Shown here one piece after another: positions 33,436-46,100 of a DNA stretch of 64,000 nt. The DNA is from Incurvaria masculella (taxonomy: Eukaryota; Arthropoda; Insecta; Lepidoptera; Incurvariidae). The notes under the pieces are model-generated. The model was given only the letters and a program-made list of their open reading frames with translations. It searched no databases and was not told the DNA's origin. The stretch covers positions 16,001,001 to 16,065,000 of the forward strand of contig OX335653.1 of the NCBI GenBank assembly GCA_946894095.1, in the 5' to 3' direction. Each line of letters begins with the position of its first letter. The first letter of the stretch is position 1. The translations under genes were made by a program, and so were the position numbers.

Positions 33436-34087
33436 TTGGCAGTCGTTGTGTATGATATTGCAGGGAGTTACTTATCTTTTTTTGTTTCAGTCGAAAATTT
33501 TATCAAAAACATTGAATCCGGTACTGAATCTCACACGGATTTTAAGAGTTATTAAAGCCCAGTTTGTTTCTGAATCCTCGATCACTGAATACTCATTAAA
33601 GTGATATCAAAACAATTATATGAAGTTTTTTGTTCATATTCGTAATGAACGATTAACCTGAACAAATATTTTGCGCTTTAAAAGACAGTTTATAATATTT
33701 AACCAATGTGCTAGAAGATGCAATCTATTTTAAGAAATTACAACCAAAAAAACCGCCGAGCACTTTCTTCTAATCCTACTATGATTCACATGACTAACCA
33801 ATACCTAATCATAATTCTCAGCAACGGATCTCGTTCATAGATTCTCGGCAATAAGTGTTTTTGCTGTGTTTATATTATATAACCGAACGGGCAAGAAACT
33901 TCGTTGGATTTATGTCAATCCTCATAGTTATATATAAAAAAAAATATACATAAATATTTTCGTTGTGATTGCTGAATTGGCAAATGATAAAATTGACAAA
34001 TCCTCGTGCAGTGCACTGTCAATGGATAAATCCGTATACATATTTCTCTATTACTTACGTTTAAAATAAACATTCATCGTAAGACAC
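33436..34087. other. AT-rich DNA with a retroposon tail fragment
   Basis: The segment at about 33968-34030 (TGAATTGGCAAATGATAAAA...TGCAGTGCACTGTC) is a diverged copy of the tail at 16540-16610. Nothing else recognised. Confidence 0.4.
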
Positions 34088-34250
34088 TAGGGTCTTGTTT
34101 ACCTCCTGCTGATAGGCTTAATCGCCACATGTTAAGGGACTTTCTTAGCAGCTTGCAATCAATGCGAGCACAAGATAATCAGAACTTTAGTAATAAAGGC
34201 CCTTTAAGTGTCAATTAAAATAAATCAGCATTTGGTGAAAACCAGGCTTA
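34088..34250 (-). mobile_element. MITE, AAGCCTGGTTTTCACC family, copy 5
   Basis: Contains AGCACAAGATAATCAGAACT and ends ATTTGGTGAAAACCAGGCTT; the left end is diverged. Confidence 0.75.
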
Positions 34251-34554
34251 GAGAATATTGTATGTGCCTATAATCGGTTTACTCACCAGGAATTTTATTA
34301 ATGTATCGGCAATTTTATTAATATATTCGTGTGCACACTGTCTGACTTTTGTACACGATGATGGGGTCATATTTTGTTTCATTTCCGCCACGATCGGCAT
34401 CTATGACAAAATTGTCTGTCCCACCAAGAAGAGAAAGGCGCTTCTTACATCATGAATCCGCGAGTCGGATTATCTGAGGCCGTTCAAGGCCAGTTTAAGA
34501 CTGCGTTCTCTTTGCACTTTACCTAAGTACATCGCTTAAATAATTTGGTTTACC

Positions 34555-35236
34555 CACGGAGGATAGAGGTAGAGAGGAGATGGTCTAAGCAAACTGGGTC
34601 TGTGTCCACCAAGTGGGTCGCTACGTCACAGCCCACGTGATAAAGAATTCGCGACATGGCGCTGGCGGTGTTAGGTTGTGGGACAATATTATGGTCTGCG
34701 GCGCAATTTTCGGCAAACAGTCGATTACACGATGAGATTTTGTGCAAAATGTTGCAAACATTACACAGGACAAAATAATCTAAAGTTTGTAGGTGGAATT
34801 ACGTTTTATTTGTCAGTAAAACACCTCATATTTTATAATTTGAGTCAATATTCGAGCATTGTATCGATGTATCGCTCTTGCTATGTGCCGATAGATGGCG
34901 CGCAATCTTTTTCGTTTTACGGTAAGAAATGTTGATCTCATGATGCAAATTTTAATGACATTTATAAATTAAAATTATTTGAATCCGCGCGAAGTCATAG
35001 ATTTAAATTTCTAAGGTTTTTTTATAGAATAAATAAGTAGTAAAATTTAAAAGGCTCCATCTAGTTGTTGTTTTGTAACCGAAATATCGATTCCTCCGGT
35101 AGATGGATTTCGCAAAAATGGGCGGTGCATGACCCCGCCATGAAGCGATTTTCCCCTCGCTTCCCCGCACAGTGTCACGCTGCGATCCTTAGTAATATGA
35201 GTTAAAAACATCTCCTCTCTCCCTCTATCCTCCGTG
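34555..35236 (-). mobile_element. MITE with CACGGAGG termini, copy C (independent insertion)
   Basis: A 682-bp element starts CACGGAGGATAGAGGTAGAG and ends CTCTCCCTCTATCCTCCGTG; GGTTTACC flanks both sides (34547-34554, 35237-35244). It is in the opposite orientation to copies A and B. The independent 8-bp duplication confirms the ends. Confidence 0.92.
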
Positions 35237-35337
35237 GGTTTACCCTAAAAAAGCCATCTTAACTGTCGTGGTTGGAGGTCTTAGGTCCCTTAACTGATAC
35301 GGCGCTGATCAAAACAAACGATAAATTCAACTTCCGT

Positions 35338-35583
35338 TTTTAGGGTTTCGTACCCTAAGGGTGCTAACGCAACCCTATTACCAAGCCTCCGCTGTCCGTC
35401 CGTCCTTCTAACACATGGCTGTATCTGACAAACCGTAATAGCTAGGTAGCTCAAATGTTCACAGAATGTGTATTTATTTTGCCGCTATAACAATAAATAG
35501 GTTAAATTAATAAATAAAAAAATAGGCCCTATGGTACGGAATCCTTTGTGTGCGAGTCCGACTCGCACTTGGCCGGTTTTTTA
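35338..35583 (-). repeat. SINE-like retroposon (CGAGTCGGACTCGC family), minus strand
   Basis: Reads in inverse: TTTTTAGGGTTTCGTACCCT at the left, CTGTCCGTCCGTCC, TTTGCCGCTATAACAATAAA, and GAGTCCGACTCGCACTTGGC at the right. Confidence 0.85.
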
Positions 35584-37032
35584 TGTCACTCGACATGAAT
35601 TACCAATACCACACCCACTGTCATGATATAAAACCAACATGCTGCATTCCCAAAAGTATTATCATCTGCTAAGGTACAATGCGATTCAAATAAGAATAGG
35701 ATAGGATCACGGCACCGCCATTTTGAATGTCAAACTGCTAAAACACTTCACAAACTTCAGTACTTTGCCGCGGTGTTGCCGCGTACTTTGCCTCGCGAAT
35801 TCGAGTGAAGTTAGTCACGCGCCCCGTCCTATTCTTACTTGAATCGCGTTGTAGGGAAGGATACCTTGAGTTTTATATGTGCTCCGAACCTTGGAATGAC
35901 TCGTATTCTTAACGAAAAGGGACATTTTAATCTTTCCCCATAAATCGGAAGTTACAAACCAGCTATGTATTTAAGAAATTTACAAAAAAGGCTAACGTTT
36001 GAAGATGAATTATAAGCCATAACGCGAAACGTTGGCAAATGTAAATGGCAGCTATTTGCATACATTTACAGCTTATTTTAGTAATTGTTTTATGGGATTA
36101 AATAGACAACGCTTTTGTGTGCTCGCCAACACATTTATAGTATGTAACTTGATATTTTAAGGGTATCATAGCAGAAATAGCGACGAACGACTGCAGCGTG
36201 TCGTCTTCTTTGACGCATACATACACCCTTAAGAGGGGCCCATACAAAAAGGGAAAGCAACTTTCTACTCCAATTATTAAGATATGTGATTTAAATTATG
36301 CCAACAACATCATCTAACCAGTACGTAGTCGTATATGTATTTAAACTTTATCTAAGTTTTATGATTAGAGAGAGATCCAACATCTGAGGTAGCCTGGGCC
36401 CCTCGGGTCAATTTCATTTGGACATCCACTCAAGTGGAGCTTCTAAATTTCACAAACTGCTGGGTAAGTCTGAAGATTGCCTGTTTTCTTTAAAATTACA
36501 CCGTTAGTTCATTTCAAATATTCACCCGAACGGAGCTTCTAAACTTTCCCAAGCTTCACAGGAGTACAGGACCACCCGGCAGACAAAATTTCCTGAAAAT
36601 ATGACACTTACATACGCACATACATACATATCCAAACACATCAAATGTTATGTCTATAGATTTACTAGCTTAGGTACCCGACTCTGCACGGATCAATGTC
36701 GTTTTGGACTGATGTAGGTCTGAATTATTTCCTAGATATTATATGAATAATCTATACAAACTTTTATCCCTATCTCATCCCATTCGAGTTAAAGGTAGCC
36801 TACATCTTTCTCCAAGGTCCAGACGATCTCTATACAGAAATTTATCAAAATTGTTTCACGGGTTTAGGCGTAAAAACGCATCAGACAAATATTTCGTATT
36901 TATAATATTAGTATGGATAATCATCTTCCTTCTTGAGCAAAATTTCAGCCGTCGTTCATCTAAAATGTATTTCCAACTGCATTCCATCAGTTCCACAGGT
37001 ACCGTTCAACTGTGGTTAATAATTGTAGCCAG
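35584..37032. other. Intergenic DNA, no gene recognised
   Basis: A SINE remnant in inverse orientation is possible at 35590-35690. The + frame at 36743-37060 (105 codons) has no recognisable domain and runs into the element at 37033. No exon is supported. Confidence 0.4.
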
Positions 37033-37598
37033 GCCCCCTACTACGAACGCTATCAAGTAAGCGCCATCGGGAAGGCGACATCGACTGTCAAAAATATTGT
37101 ATGCGTTTGACAGATGGTATCGTCAGCGCTCTCGATACCAACTGTCAAACGCATTCTAATGTTTTGACAGGCCAAGAAAACTTTGAAAATTATTACCATG
37201 ACGACATACCTAAGGTTCCATGTGTAGCGGCCATTTTGTTTTTGACATCCGACGTTTAATCTCAAAATTGACGGCATATTTAAAATGTACACCCACGAAA
37301 ACCTAGAAAATTATCACCATGACAACATAGCTAAGGTTCCATGTATAGATATATTAAATATCTATGGTTCCATGTGTGGCGTTCATTTCGATTTTGACAT
37401 GCGACCTTTGACCTGACATCATATTTGAAATGAACACCCCCGAAAACCTAGAAAATTATCACCATGACGACATACCTAAGGTTCCATATGTGGCGGCCAT
37501 TTTGTTTTGACGAATTGAGTTGTAGTCAGAGAATTCAAAATATATGTACCATTCAGGCTTTCTCGATAGCGCTCACTCGATAGCGTTCGTGGTGGGCG
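37033..37598. mobile_element. Inverted-repeat element with internal tandem repeats
   Basis: The left end CTACGAACGCTATCAAGTAA and the right end CACTCGATAGCGTTCGTGGT are inverse of each other over about 28 bp with a few mismatches. Inside are a hairpin at 37101-37155 (GTTTGACAGATGGTATCG / CGATACCAACTGTCAAAC) and about three degenerate copies of a ~130-bp unit containing AAAATTATCACCATGACGAC and AAGGTTCCATGTG (37175-37510). Confidence 0.75.
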
Positions 37599-39360
37599 AG
37601 CGTTCGGCTTTGTGCATCGCACCTTGAACCGCAGGTGGCGGCCTCTGGCGGTAATCTGGCCATCATTACCTTACTTCAACAACGTATGTACTTCGACGTT
37701 TTATGCTATTGCATAATGGGAGCCGCCATTATGCAGTTTCAACTCGTGTTTTATTGCTATTTAAAATAAACATCTGATTGAGATTTTATTTTGTGTAATA
37801 GTCCGACTCTATCCTTTTATGCGGTTTACAAGAATATTAGTTCTTCGAATATTAGTTTCCTACAATTTTAAATGCATATAACAAAAAAACATTGTTAAGT
37901 ACGCATGGAAAAAATATCCATTCCTTTTTAACTGACGGGTTTCGGAATAAGTCTGTGAGAGAGCGCTTGAAATTTAAATTAGAAAATAGAGCTGACGAAA
38001 GAAAAAAAAAACAGAGTATATGAGAATTATTTTACGTGTACGGATAAAAAGTGTTCAGCTTACTTACTTAGCTCGACGTTTCGTCCACCACGCTGTGGAC
38101 ATTATCAGGATTCGCGAAGCGTAAACGTAAACGTAAAAAAATATGTCGAACAACAGTGAACATCTAAATAAACATATAACCTAGATCATCAGCTGAATAG
38201 ATATAGAATGTTTTGTCCTTTGCATTGACAGGCAGTTTCTAATTCGATAGAAAGGGACAAAACATTGTATAACTATTCAGACGATGATCTGGGATTATTA
38301 GTAGCAGGGATAGAGTGTATGAGTGTCAGATCTCGAAATATGGAATAATGGAATAATCGAAGAATGGAAATAACAACTTTTTCGATAAATCTGTGACACA
38401 ATCCGTCAGTTTGTAATCCATTGTAGAGCAAGCAATGCGTGATGGTTTTCGTTTTTCCTAGTAAGTAGTTGCCTTGACTAATAGATGAAAGTCTATCCAG
38501 AACAGGTGGTTTCATGTGTCACTAAACCGTAACACGAGCAAGTAGGCTGCATGGTTCGAGTCAACAAACTTATAATTTCTATGACGGATAGTAATTGAGT
38601 TAAAATGTATTCAGAGCGACTCGTTTCCAGCGGAAGTTTAGGAAAAAGGACTGCGCGCGCATACAAATATCAAACTCTATCCTTTATGGATAGCCTTAAT
38701 TCGTGCGCGTTCAATGACTGTGAACTTATATGTTCTGTGATCTTTTCAAACATGATCTTCCATTCCACAAAGATGGCAGTGACCAAAACTTATCCGTATA
38801 GCGGCAACGTAGCCACATTTTAGTAATAATCTATGGATGGTGGCGTTGTCCAGTTAGTTCGCTAACGAATTCGGCACGCGCAACACAGAATGGTCGTTGT
38901 TACATGGATTCCTGTGCAATTCTTACGTGAAACTCAAGATCAAGGTTTCTTAGGTGAACTGACTGGCCGGAGTCAGCTTAAAGTTTATATTCGTAGGACC
39001 TATAATGGGTGAGCATGTATGAATAGATGCATGCGTGTTTCAGATAAAGTCAAGGCCACCTTTATTAGGATGCAATTTCTGCCGATTGAGTCAATTCCGG
39101 TAATTCTATACGCTTCACTGCCAGTCGTTACCATGCCAGGAAATTGGTCTTAATTTGATCGGGCAGATCCCATCATCAGACAAACATCTTAGGCACTAGT
39201 GGAAAATTGTGCTTAAAGCAATGATTAAAGCGTCCGGTGTTTACGGCATTAGTGCAATGCCTAGTCATGTAAGATCTTTTAATCATATGACATCATATTT
39301 TTATGTGTTCGACAATGTTTTAGGTAAAACCCATTCCATGCAAATTGATTAAATTTTAAC
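37599..39360. other. Intergenic DNA, no gene recognised
   Basis: The 20-base string CGAATTCGGCACGCGCAACA at 38866-38885 also occurs at 14798-14817, across the left duplication breakpoint. CCTTTGCATTGACAGGCAGT and repeated GACAAAACATT near 38205-38270 suggest a small inverted repeat. No exon supported. Confidence 0.4.
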
Positions 39361-39587
39361 AAAAAAAAACCGACTTCAAAGAAAAAGCACTAAAACGTAA
39401 AAAAATAATTGCCATTTTTGTAGTTACGATTTTTGTTATTTTTTGAGTACGGCACGCACTGCGCCAGTCAAGAAAACCTTGGCTACCTTGACTGACAACG
39501 ACTCAAAAAATAACAAAAATCGTAACTACAAAATGGTAATAATTTTTTTACTTAGTAGTGCTTTTTCTTGGAAGTCGGTTTTTTTTT
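39361..39587. repeat. Foldback repeat with AAAAACCGACTTC termini
   Basis: Left arm AAAAACCGACTTCAAAGAAA and GTAGTTACGATTTTTGTTAT; the right arm is its inverse ending CTTGGAAGTCGGTTTTTTTT. The arms are about 100 bp around a GC-richer centre that is itself a hairpin (CAGTCAAG...CTTGACTG). I associate this terminus with Lepidoptera. Confidence 0.8.
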
Positions 39588-40110
39588 GTATTTTTAGTGA
39601 TTGATACTTCAACACTAACTAATTTGTATACGTACTTTCCAATAAAAAAAGTATCATCGAAATCGGTTAACGTTATATTGAGTTATTCATCCATTTGTCG
39701 CGCACATACTTAATGCAAATTTAAGATTTTCTCATGGATATCATTGTTAGAACTAAACCAAATTGCAATGGGACCACACGGGAAGCACCAGCTTTCAAAT
39801 AAAAAAATAATCATCAAAATCGGTTCACCCAGGCGAAATTTCTGAGGCAACAAACATAAAAAAATACTGTCGAATTGAGAACCTCCTCCTTTTTTGGAGT
39901 CAGTTAAAAATAAGATTTTTCCTGGAGGTTTGATCATATCTGTAGGACGTAAGCCTCGTCGACGATCTCTAGGAATCCCGTAATTTTGAGACTCTCAACT
40001 CTGAAGGGATGTACAGCCTATCTCTGTGTCGCTTAAAAACTTAAATGCTTAAAAACTAATGTGTTTCTTTTCTGTTCTAGGGCGCTAAGAAAGCAACAAG
40101 TCTTTTCAAA

Positions 40111-43100
40111 ATGGCTTTCATCGATGCTGAAGGCAAGATCCATGCTGAGAAAACTCCGCAAACTTCAGATTCGCGGAAAGAAAACTCTGAGCGAAGACGT
40201 AGAAAAAGCAAAGAGCTTTATGCCGAAAACAATAACAATAATGAAAAGAAAGATATGCAAAATGACTGGAAAGATAAATCTCTCTGCAATAAGTATTTAC
40301 ATCTAAAATCTCTTATCACCGTTGAACCGATTCTCGCCTTTTACGTGATGCCATCTGTACTTTCGGCTTTAGCGACACAGAATCTATACTTGGAGAAAGC
40401 GTGCCGAGTCAATTTGCAGTACTCGGAGCACGTGTGCGACGCTTTGACAAGACGGGACACAGCCAACTTCACTCACGAGGAAGGAGAAGTGCAGAAGTTA
40501 GTGGCTTCTGTAGCCGGCTGGAAGACTGTCCTGCAAAGTTTCCTACCCTGCGCGATAATACTCTTTCTCGGAGCCTACAGTGACAGAGTCGGAAAGCGCA
40601 AGTTCTGCATGCTTTTGCCCATCGTGGGAGAGTTTCTCACCAGCATCGGACTCATTTTCAATACGTACTTCTTCTACGAGCTCCCGCTTGAGATTGCGGC
40701 CGTGACTGAAGCAATCTTTCCAGCGCTGACCGGCGGCTGGTTTACCATGTTCATGGGTGTTTTCAGCTATATCGGTGACGTGACCACGGAGGAGCAAAGA
40801 ACTGTGCGAATCGGGGTTGTGAACATGTTCTACTCATTAGGGGTGCCAGTGGGATCTGCCCTCAGTGGCATTCTCGTGAGAGAGATCGGTTTCTATGGAG
40901 TGTTCTCTCTATCAGCATCTCTTTACGTGCTAAGCTTTCTCTACGGTTACTACAGGGTCGAGGAGGTCAGAAAACCAGTCCCCGATCTGGTGAGTGAAAC
41001 ATTCATATTCAAATGTAGGTATTCAATCGGGTGATGTAAGAAATAGTCAGACCTTTGATTGACCAATATACTGATTGTAAGAATTGAATAACGAAATTTG
41101 ATAGTACTAATAATAATAATAAAAAATATATAAGAGAGCCTCGCCCCCCCCCCCCCCCCCCTCGACAGATGATGATAATGTGCATGGGTAGTCGTTTCCT
41201 TCGTAAAATTAACCAAATTCATGAATTCTATTGCCGTTAACCCGGTATATGAGGTCCATTAGTTTTATTAACAGTCTTACACTCCGTCTGCTCAAACTAT
41301 TAAATGTATTGAATGGAAGTCAATAAATTCAGGATTTCGAGGTGATCGGATAAAAATAGCCTAGCATTCATTACATAAGCAGTTAGCCACCTATAACAGG
41401 ATATGTGTCGGTTAGCTGAATGTTCGCGAACGGTATAAGGTCAAGTGTAGTTAATGTAAGCTCTTCTAAATATGATATAACATATTAAATAATCTTACTC
41501 TCGAGTCGTGCCCAGATTGACCTTCATCGTTGAGAGTGCAGTTTTTACACGTACTAACCTAACCTAACCTAACAACAAGCAGCAGCAGGTCTATTCCTGA
41601 CATTCCGGAATCAGGAATCAGGAATCCTGAGTCTATAAAACCGGTTTTATAGCAGTTTTTAAAACGATTTTTTCGACGGACAACCTGGATTAAATTGAAA
41701 GACTTTTCTCCGGAATATTTTCGTCCAGAAAATCGGTTTAAAAACCGCCATATAAGCGGTTTTCTAGACTCAGGATTCCTGATTCCTGATTACGGAATTC
41801 CAGGAATAGACCTGCTGGTGTAATCCTGAGTATATAAAACAGCTTTTATAGCTATTTTTAAAGCGAGTTCTTATACGGAAAACCTCGATTGATTGAAATA
41901 ACTATGCTCTTGAATATTTCGTCAATAAAATCGCCTTGAAAACCGCTACAAAAGCGGACTTACGGATTACTGAATGCGAGGAATAGACCTGCAGGACATA
42001 ATAACGCATCAATGCTGATTAGTGTTCAGCTTAAGATTGTTCGTGTGATTTCAACTGAAACACCTTGGAGTTGTTTATTATTCTAAGTCAGATCTGTTTG
42101 CATCCTGATGTAGCAGGAAAATTTAAAATTAAACACAATGAAGAAAAGGCAGGTTCTATTTCAATCCAGTACGTGGTTCCTTATACCTAAACATCTCTCT
42201 ACATAATAATCTCTTCAAGCTATTCTAAAGGTCATATAAAAGTATTCGATATGTTGCCAAATCGTTCTTGATATCAGAGCTTTTTCAAATTGAGAACTCG
42301 TAATAATCGCGCGGGCACTTTGATTAACTCGATCCATATACTTCGCTTGCATTGTTTGACTCTAGTAAATAATCCCTAATTTTGCCTGCTGAGTGAATTA
42401 TTTGTATGACATATCGTGTACTGTTGGAAAGGGCGTAAACTACCAAAATTTTTAAAAGAAACAAAACTCTCAATTACTGTAATTTTTTTAAATTAAAAAA
42501 CTAAGATTTGGTCATATTTTTAAACGGTCATGCGATTTTGAGAGGTCATGTTATCCTTTTCATTAAGTTCATCAAATAAAATTTTATCTAGAACCAGGAT
42601 ACAAATACAATATTTTTTATTTCGTGCCAAACGCAAAAAAAAAAACAACAGAAGTTTTAAATATAATAATACTATGGTAATTTTCAAAAATCGAGAAATA
42701 AAATCGTATCTGGAGACCATGAGATACCTGATATAAGTTATCATGGGAGAGTTATCTTGCAAATGACGCCACTTACATACGTACAAATTACTATGACTAT
42801 ATACTAAATACTTAATACGTATTCATTTTAAAGGTCACAAATATTTACGGATCTTTTAGTGTACGCCATAAGTTAAGAATTTGCGAGGAGCAATTATTTC
42901 TGAGTTCTTGTAGTGATTTCATTCAACTCAGAGCGTTTATGTCCAAGCATGAGAAACTTTAATAAATAAAACAGCCGTATTCGTGTATGTTTATCTACAA
43001 AATTATAGTCAATTACCGTAACTCATTCTGAGGAGTAGGTGCGGTGGAAATAGCAAAAACTCGTTTTTTTTGTAATCATTGTGACAAGTGTAATGTACAA

Positions 43101-46100
43101 AGCAAGAAAATCCAGTCTTCAGTAATTAAAATGTTCGATTGAATGTTTTGTTAATAAAACGAAAAAAAAAGACCCTCAAACAAAAACGTAGGCTTATAAC
43201 GGAACAAATTTGTTTGCACCTAAGGTCCACCAGTGCAGCTAATTTGCATAGTCGAGTGGACAACGTTTGATTGGTCTGGTGGAGCAGAACTGAGGCAAAA
43301 AATATGCGTACTTGACACAAATAGCTAACACCTCCTCGCTTCACTTAGTCTTTATGTAACTTCCCTACGTGATACATCCTCCCATTCCCTCTATGATTCT
43401 CCATTTACATGGGATATTATACCGGGATGATAACTAAGGATTTTCACAAAATTTAAGTGACCAACTGTCAACAGTCATATACAAGCAGAGACGGCAATCT
43501 CCAGCAAATCTATTTATACGGAAACTCAAAAACTACCTACTGACCAAAACATGCAAATTTTGTTGTGCTTGAAGCATCTGAAGCTTCAGTTTTATTATAA
43601 AAATGTAAGTGTGTTAAAACAGCAGGTATCGTCGGTACTTGAGCATTATTTTGATGGAGATTGCCAGTTTTGATAGAGACCTCAGAATATTGCCGATTTT
43701 TATTTTAATACGAATTGAGGAAGCCGTTTTTGCCATGCTGTAATTTAATTGGTCGATGTGAATATTGCAGCCTTTGCTGTTTGGATTATTAGAGAGATTG
43801 ATATATTCGCTTTGAAAAATAAAACATAATGGCCGTATTCTATGCCGTGCGTCAGAATTTTATAATGGATTGTAGTCCAGCGACAAATATTTTGTGCATC
43901 AGGAACTTAATTAACACATTGAGTGGAGATTGCCACCTTCTTGATTTTAGCAAATCCCTGTCACTGTCGGCCCAGCAAAGAAAAATCGAAATAGACGCTC
44001 TCGTTAAGATCAGTGATGATGAACCGCAGGTGAAGACATCGGGCTGTTGCGGATGGCTCGTCACATTCTTCGACGTACGCTACGTGAAGGAGACCATCCT
44101 GGTCGCGTTCAAGCGGGGCCCCAACAACCGGCGCTTGCGCGTGTCCATGCTTATTATCGTTCTTTGCGTCGTCATTGGGCCCATCTACGGTAAGCACCAG
44201 TCCTTTCTTCTTTACTATTGTTTGACATCGTGTTACTTAGTTATCCGTTTGGCAGATCTGCATATATAAAATAATGATGATTAATTCAACAAACTTACTT
44301 TAGTTGTTGTGTTGCAATTAATTGCATTTACTTAAATTATTTCATCAATCAACCTGTGGACACATTATATGAGTTTTTTTTTTTATTTTACTTAAAACTA
44401 TTAAGTGACATGCTTCTTATTTTCATCCTAAAAATACTATGCATACTTTTAATTTATTAGTTAATAAAGTTGTATGGTATAAATTCATTTTGTAACTATT
44501 TAATTTTGTCGCCCTTGAAATGTTACTTAAAAATGTTACGATAATGTCAATTGAGATGTTTGCAGTGAGCTAAGAAGCAGGCAAAAGTAGTAGTAAAATA
44601 TTATTAAATATATTTTTAGAGCTATAAATAAATTGAAGATCAACTGCATCTGAGTGTCAGAGGACAATGAAAACTAAATTATCACGAAGCGTCACAAATA
44701 GGAGTAAACGACTTATTGTCATTATGGACTTAAATGCCTGACATTTCGTTGTTTACATAATTAGTAGACAAAACTGTAAGAAGACTACTTTAAAACACAT
44801 TTGGACATGTGTTTACTAAGTGGTAGTTTTTGTTCATGTTAACCTATTTATTTGGCAAGAACCGCCCACCTTAATATAGATTCCCCCTAGATTAAAGCAC
44901 TAAATAGAGAAACTATAAAAACGGTAATAGCTTTCTGACTTATGTACATATTTTGGAAACAAGCTAGGATTAGACAATACTTCTAAATAGTTAAGTCTCA
45001 TACAAAAAAGGACTTCTAAGCAGAAATACGTTTTATGCATAAAGTTATAGATTTATTTGTACGTTTTACCTGTGTGCTGCCCAGGGAGTCCCTTGTGTTG
45101 AACGCCGAGTGGCTGGCGCGTTATCGTGGTGAAGTAGTAGCCCACGAAGTTCGGGCACTTGCCCATCACCCGTATTGATATCGTAAACGCACCGAGATGA
45201 ACCTGTTTCAAATTTTGCTATCATGTCTCGGACTTTTCTACCCGAACCTCTGCCTTAGTAACCATTGTGAATCTATCTTCCTTAGCCGAAGTTGCCCGTG
45301 AAGAATTTCTTGCTCGCTTCGTATATATTTCACCTTTCAATTGATTTTTTTACAGCCATCACGTTTTGATCTGTAGTGCCATTATAGAGCGACCACTTCT
45401 TTCTTCGTCCGCCAATGTAACTCGAATTCGTTGAACCAGTGGAAAACAGTGGCTTCAGAAGGGATTGTGTTTAAAGTATTGCAATTAAAGTCTCTAAAAC
45501 GATGCCTCTGGTTTTAGTCGGCATTAGAAATCGTAGAAAATCATCGTGATGAAATGTCATCGTTTGCATTTCAGTGAGACATATAATTTTAATATTGTTG
45601 GTCAAAAAAGTTGGAGTGAAATTCGCATTTGGAATGTTGTATTTAATTTTAAAATAGTCGTAGTTTTATTAGACATAAAAACCACCCAGTGTCTCATAGT
45701 CAAACACTGTTAGTCGCAAAACTTTCTGAGTGCTCTGTTATATGAAAAAAGGCATCTCATAGCACCTAGTTCCCATTTGGTGCATTGGCCTAATGTTGAA
45801 TTATTATGTATCCATGTTTAGTGGCATAAATCAAATTAAAATATCAAACACATCAATAACAATCTGAAACTTTAAAACCGATCAATTGGTGTGTAAACGG
45901 CTTAAAACTTACGTATCTTATCAAGTTGATAAACTTGTTTCCCAGACCAAAGTGAAGTGATTCGTCGGGGAGTTGACGATTGCCGATCGAATTGATTACC
46001 TATTGCTTAGTGGGTAGGAGTGCTTACTGCGGCCACAGTTGTCGAAGCGGTTAAAACTATCCATGTACGTACGTTGTCCGACTCGTTTCGCGTTCACTGT

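Noticed and set aside
36743..37060. 105-codon + strand frame
   Set aside because: No family features; ends inside an inverted-repeat element.
43829..44269. 146-codon frame starting MAVFYAVRQNF
   Set aside because: Only 43976-44189 is coding, as exon 2 of the transporter; the 5' part is intronic and the 3' part runs past a GTAAGC donor.
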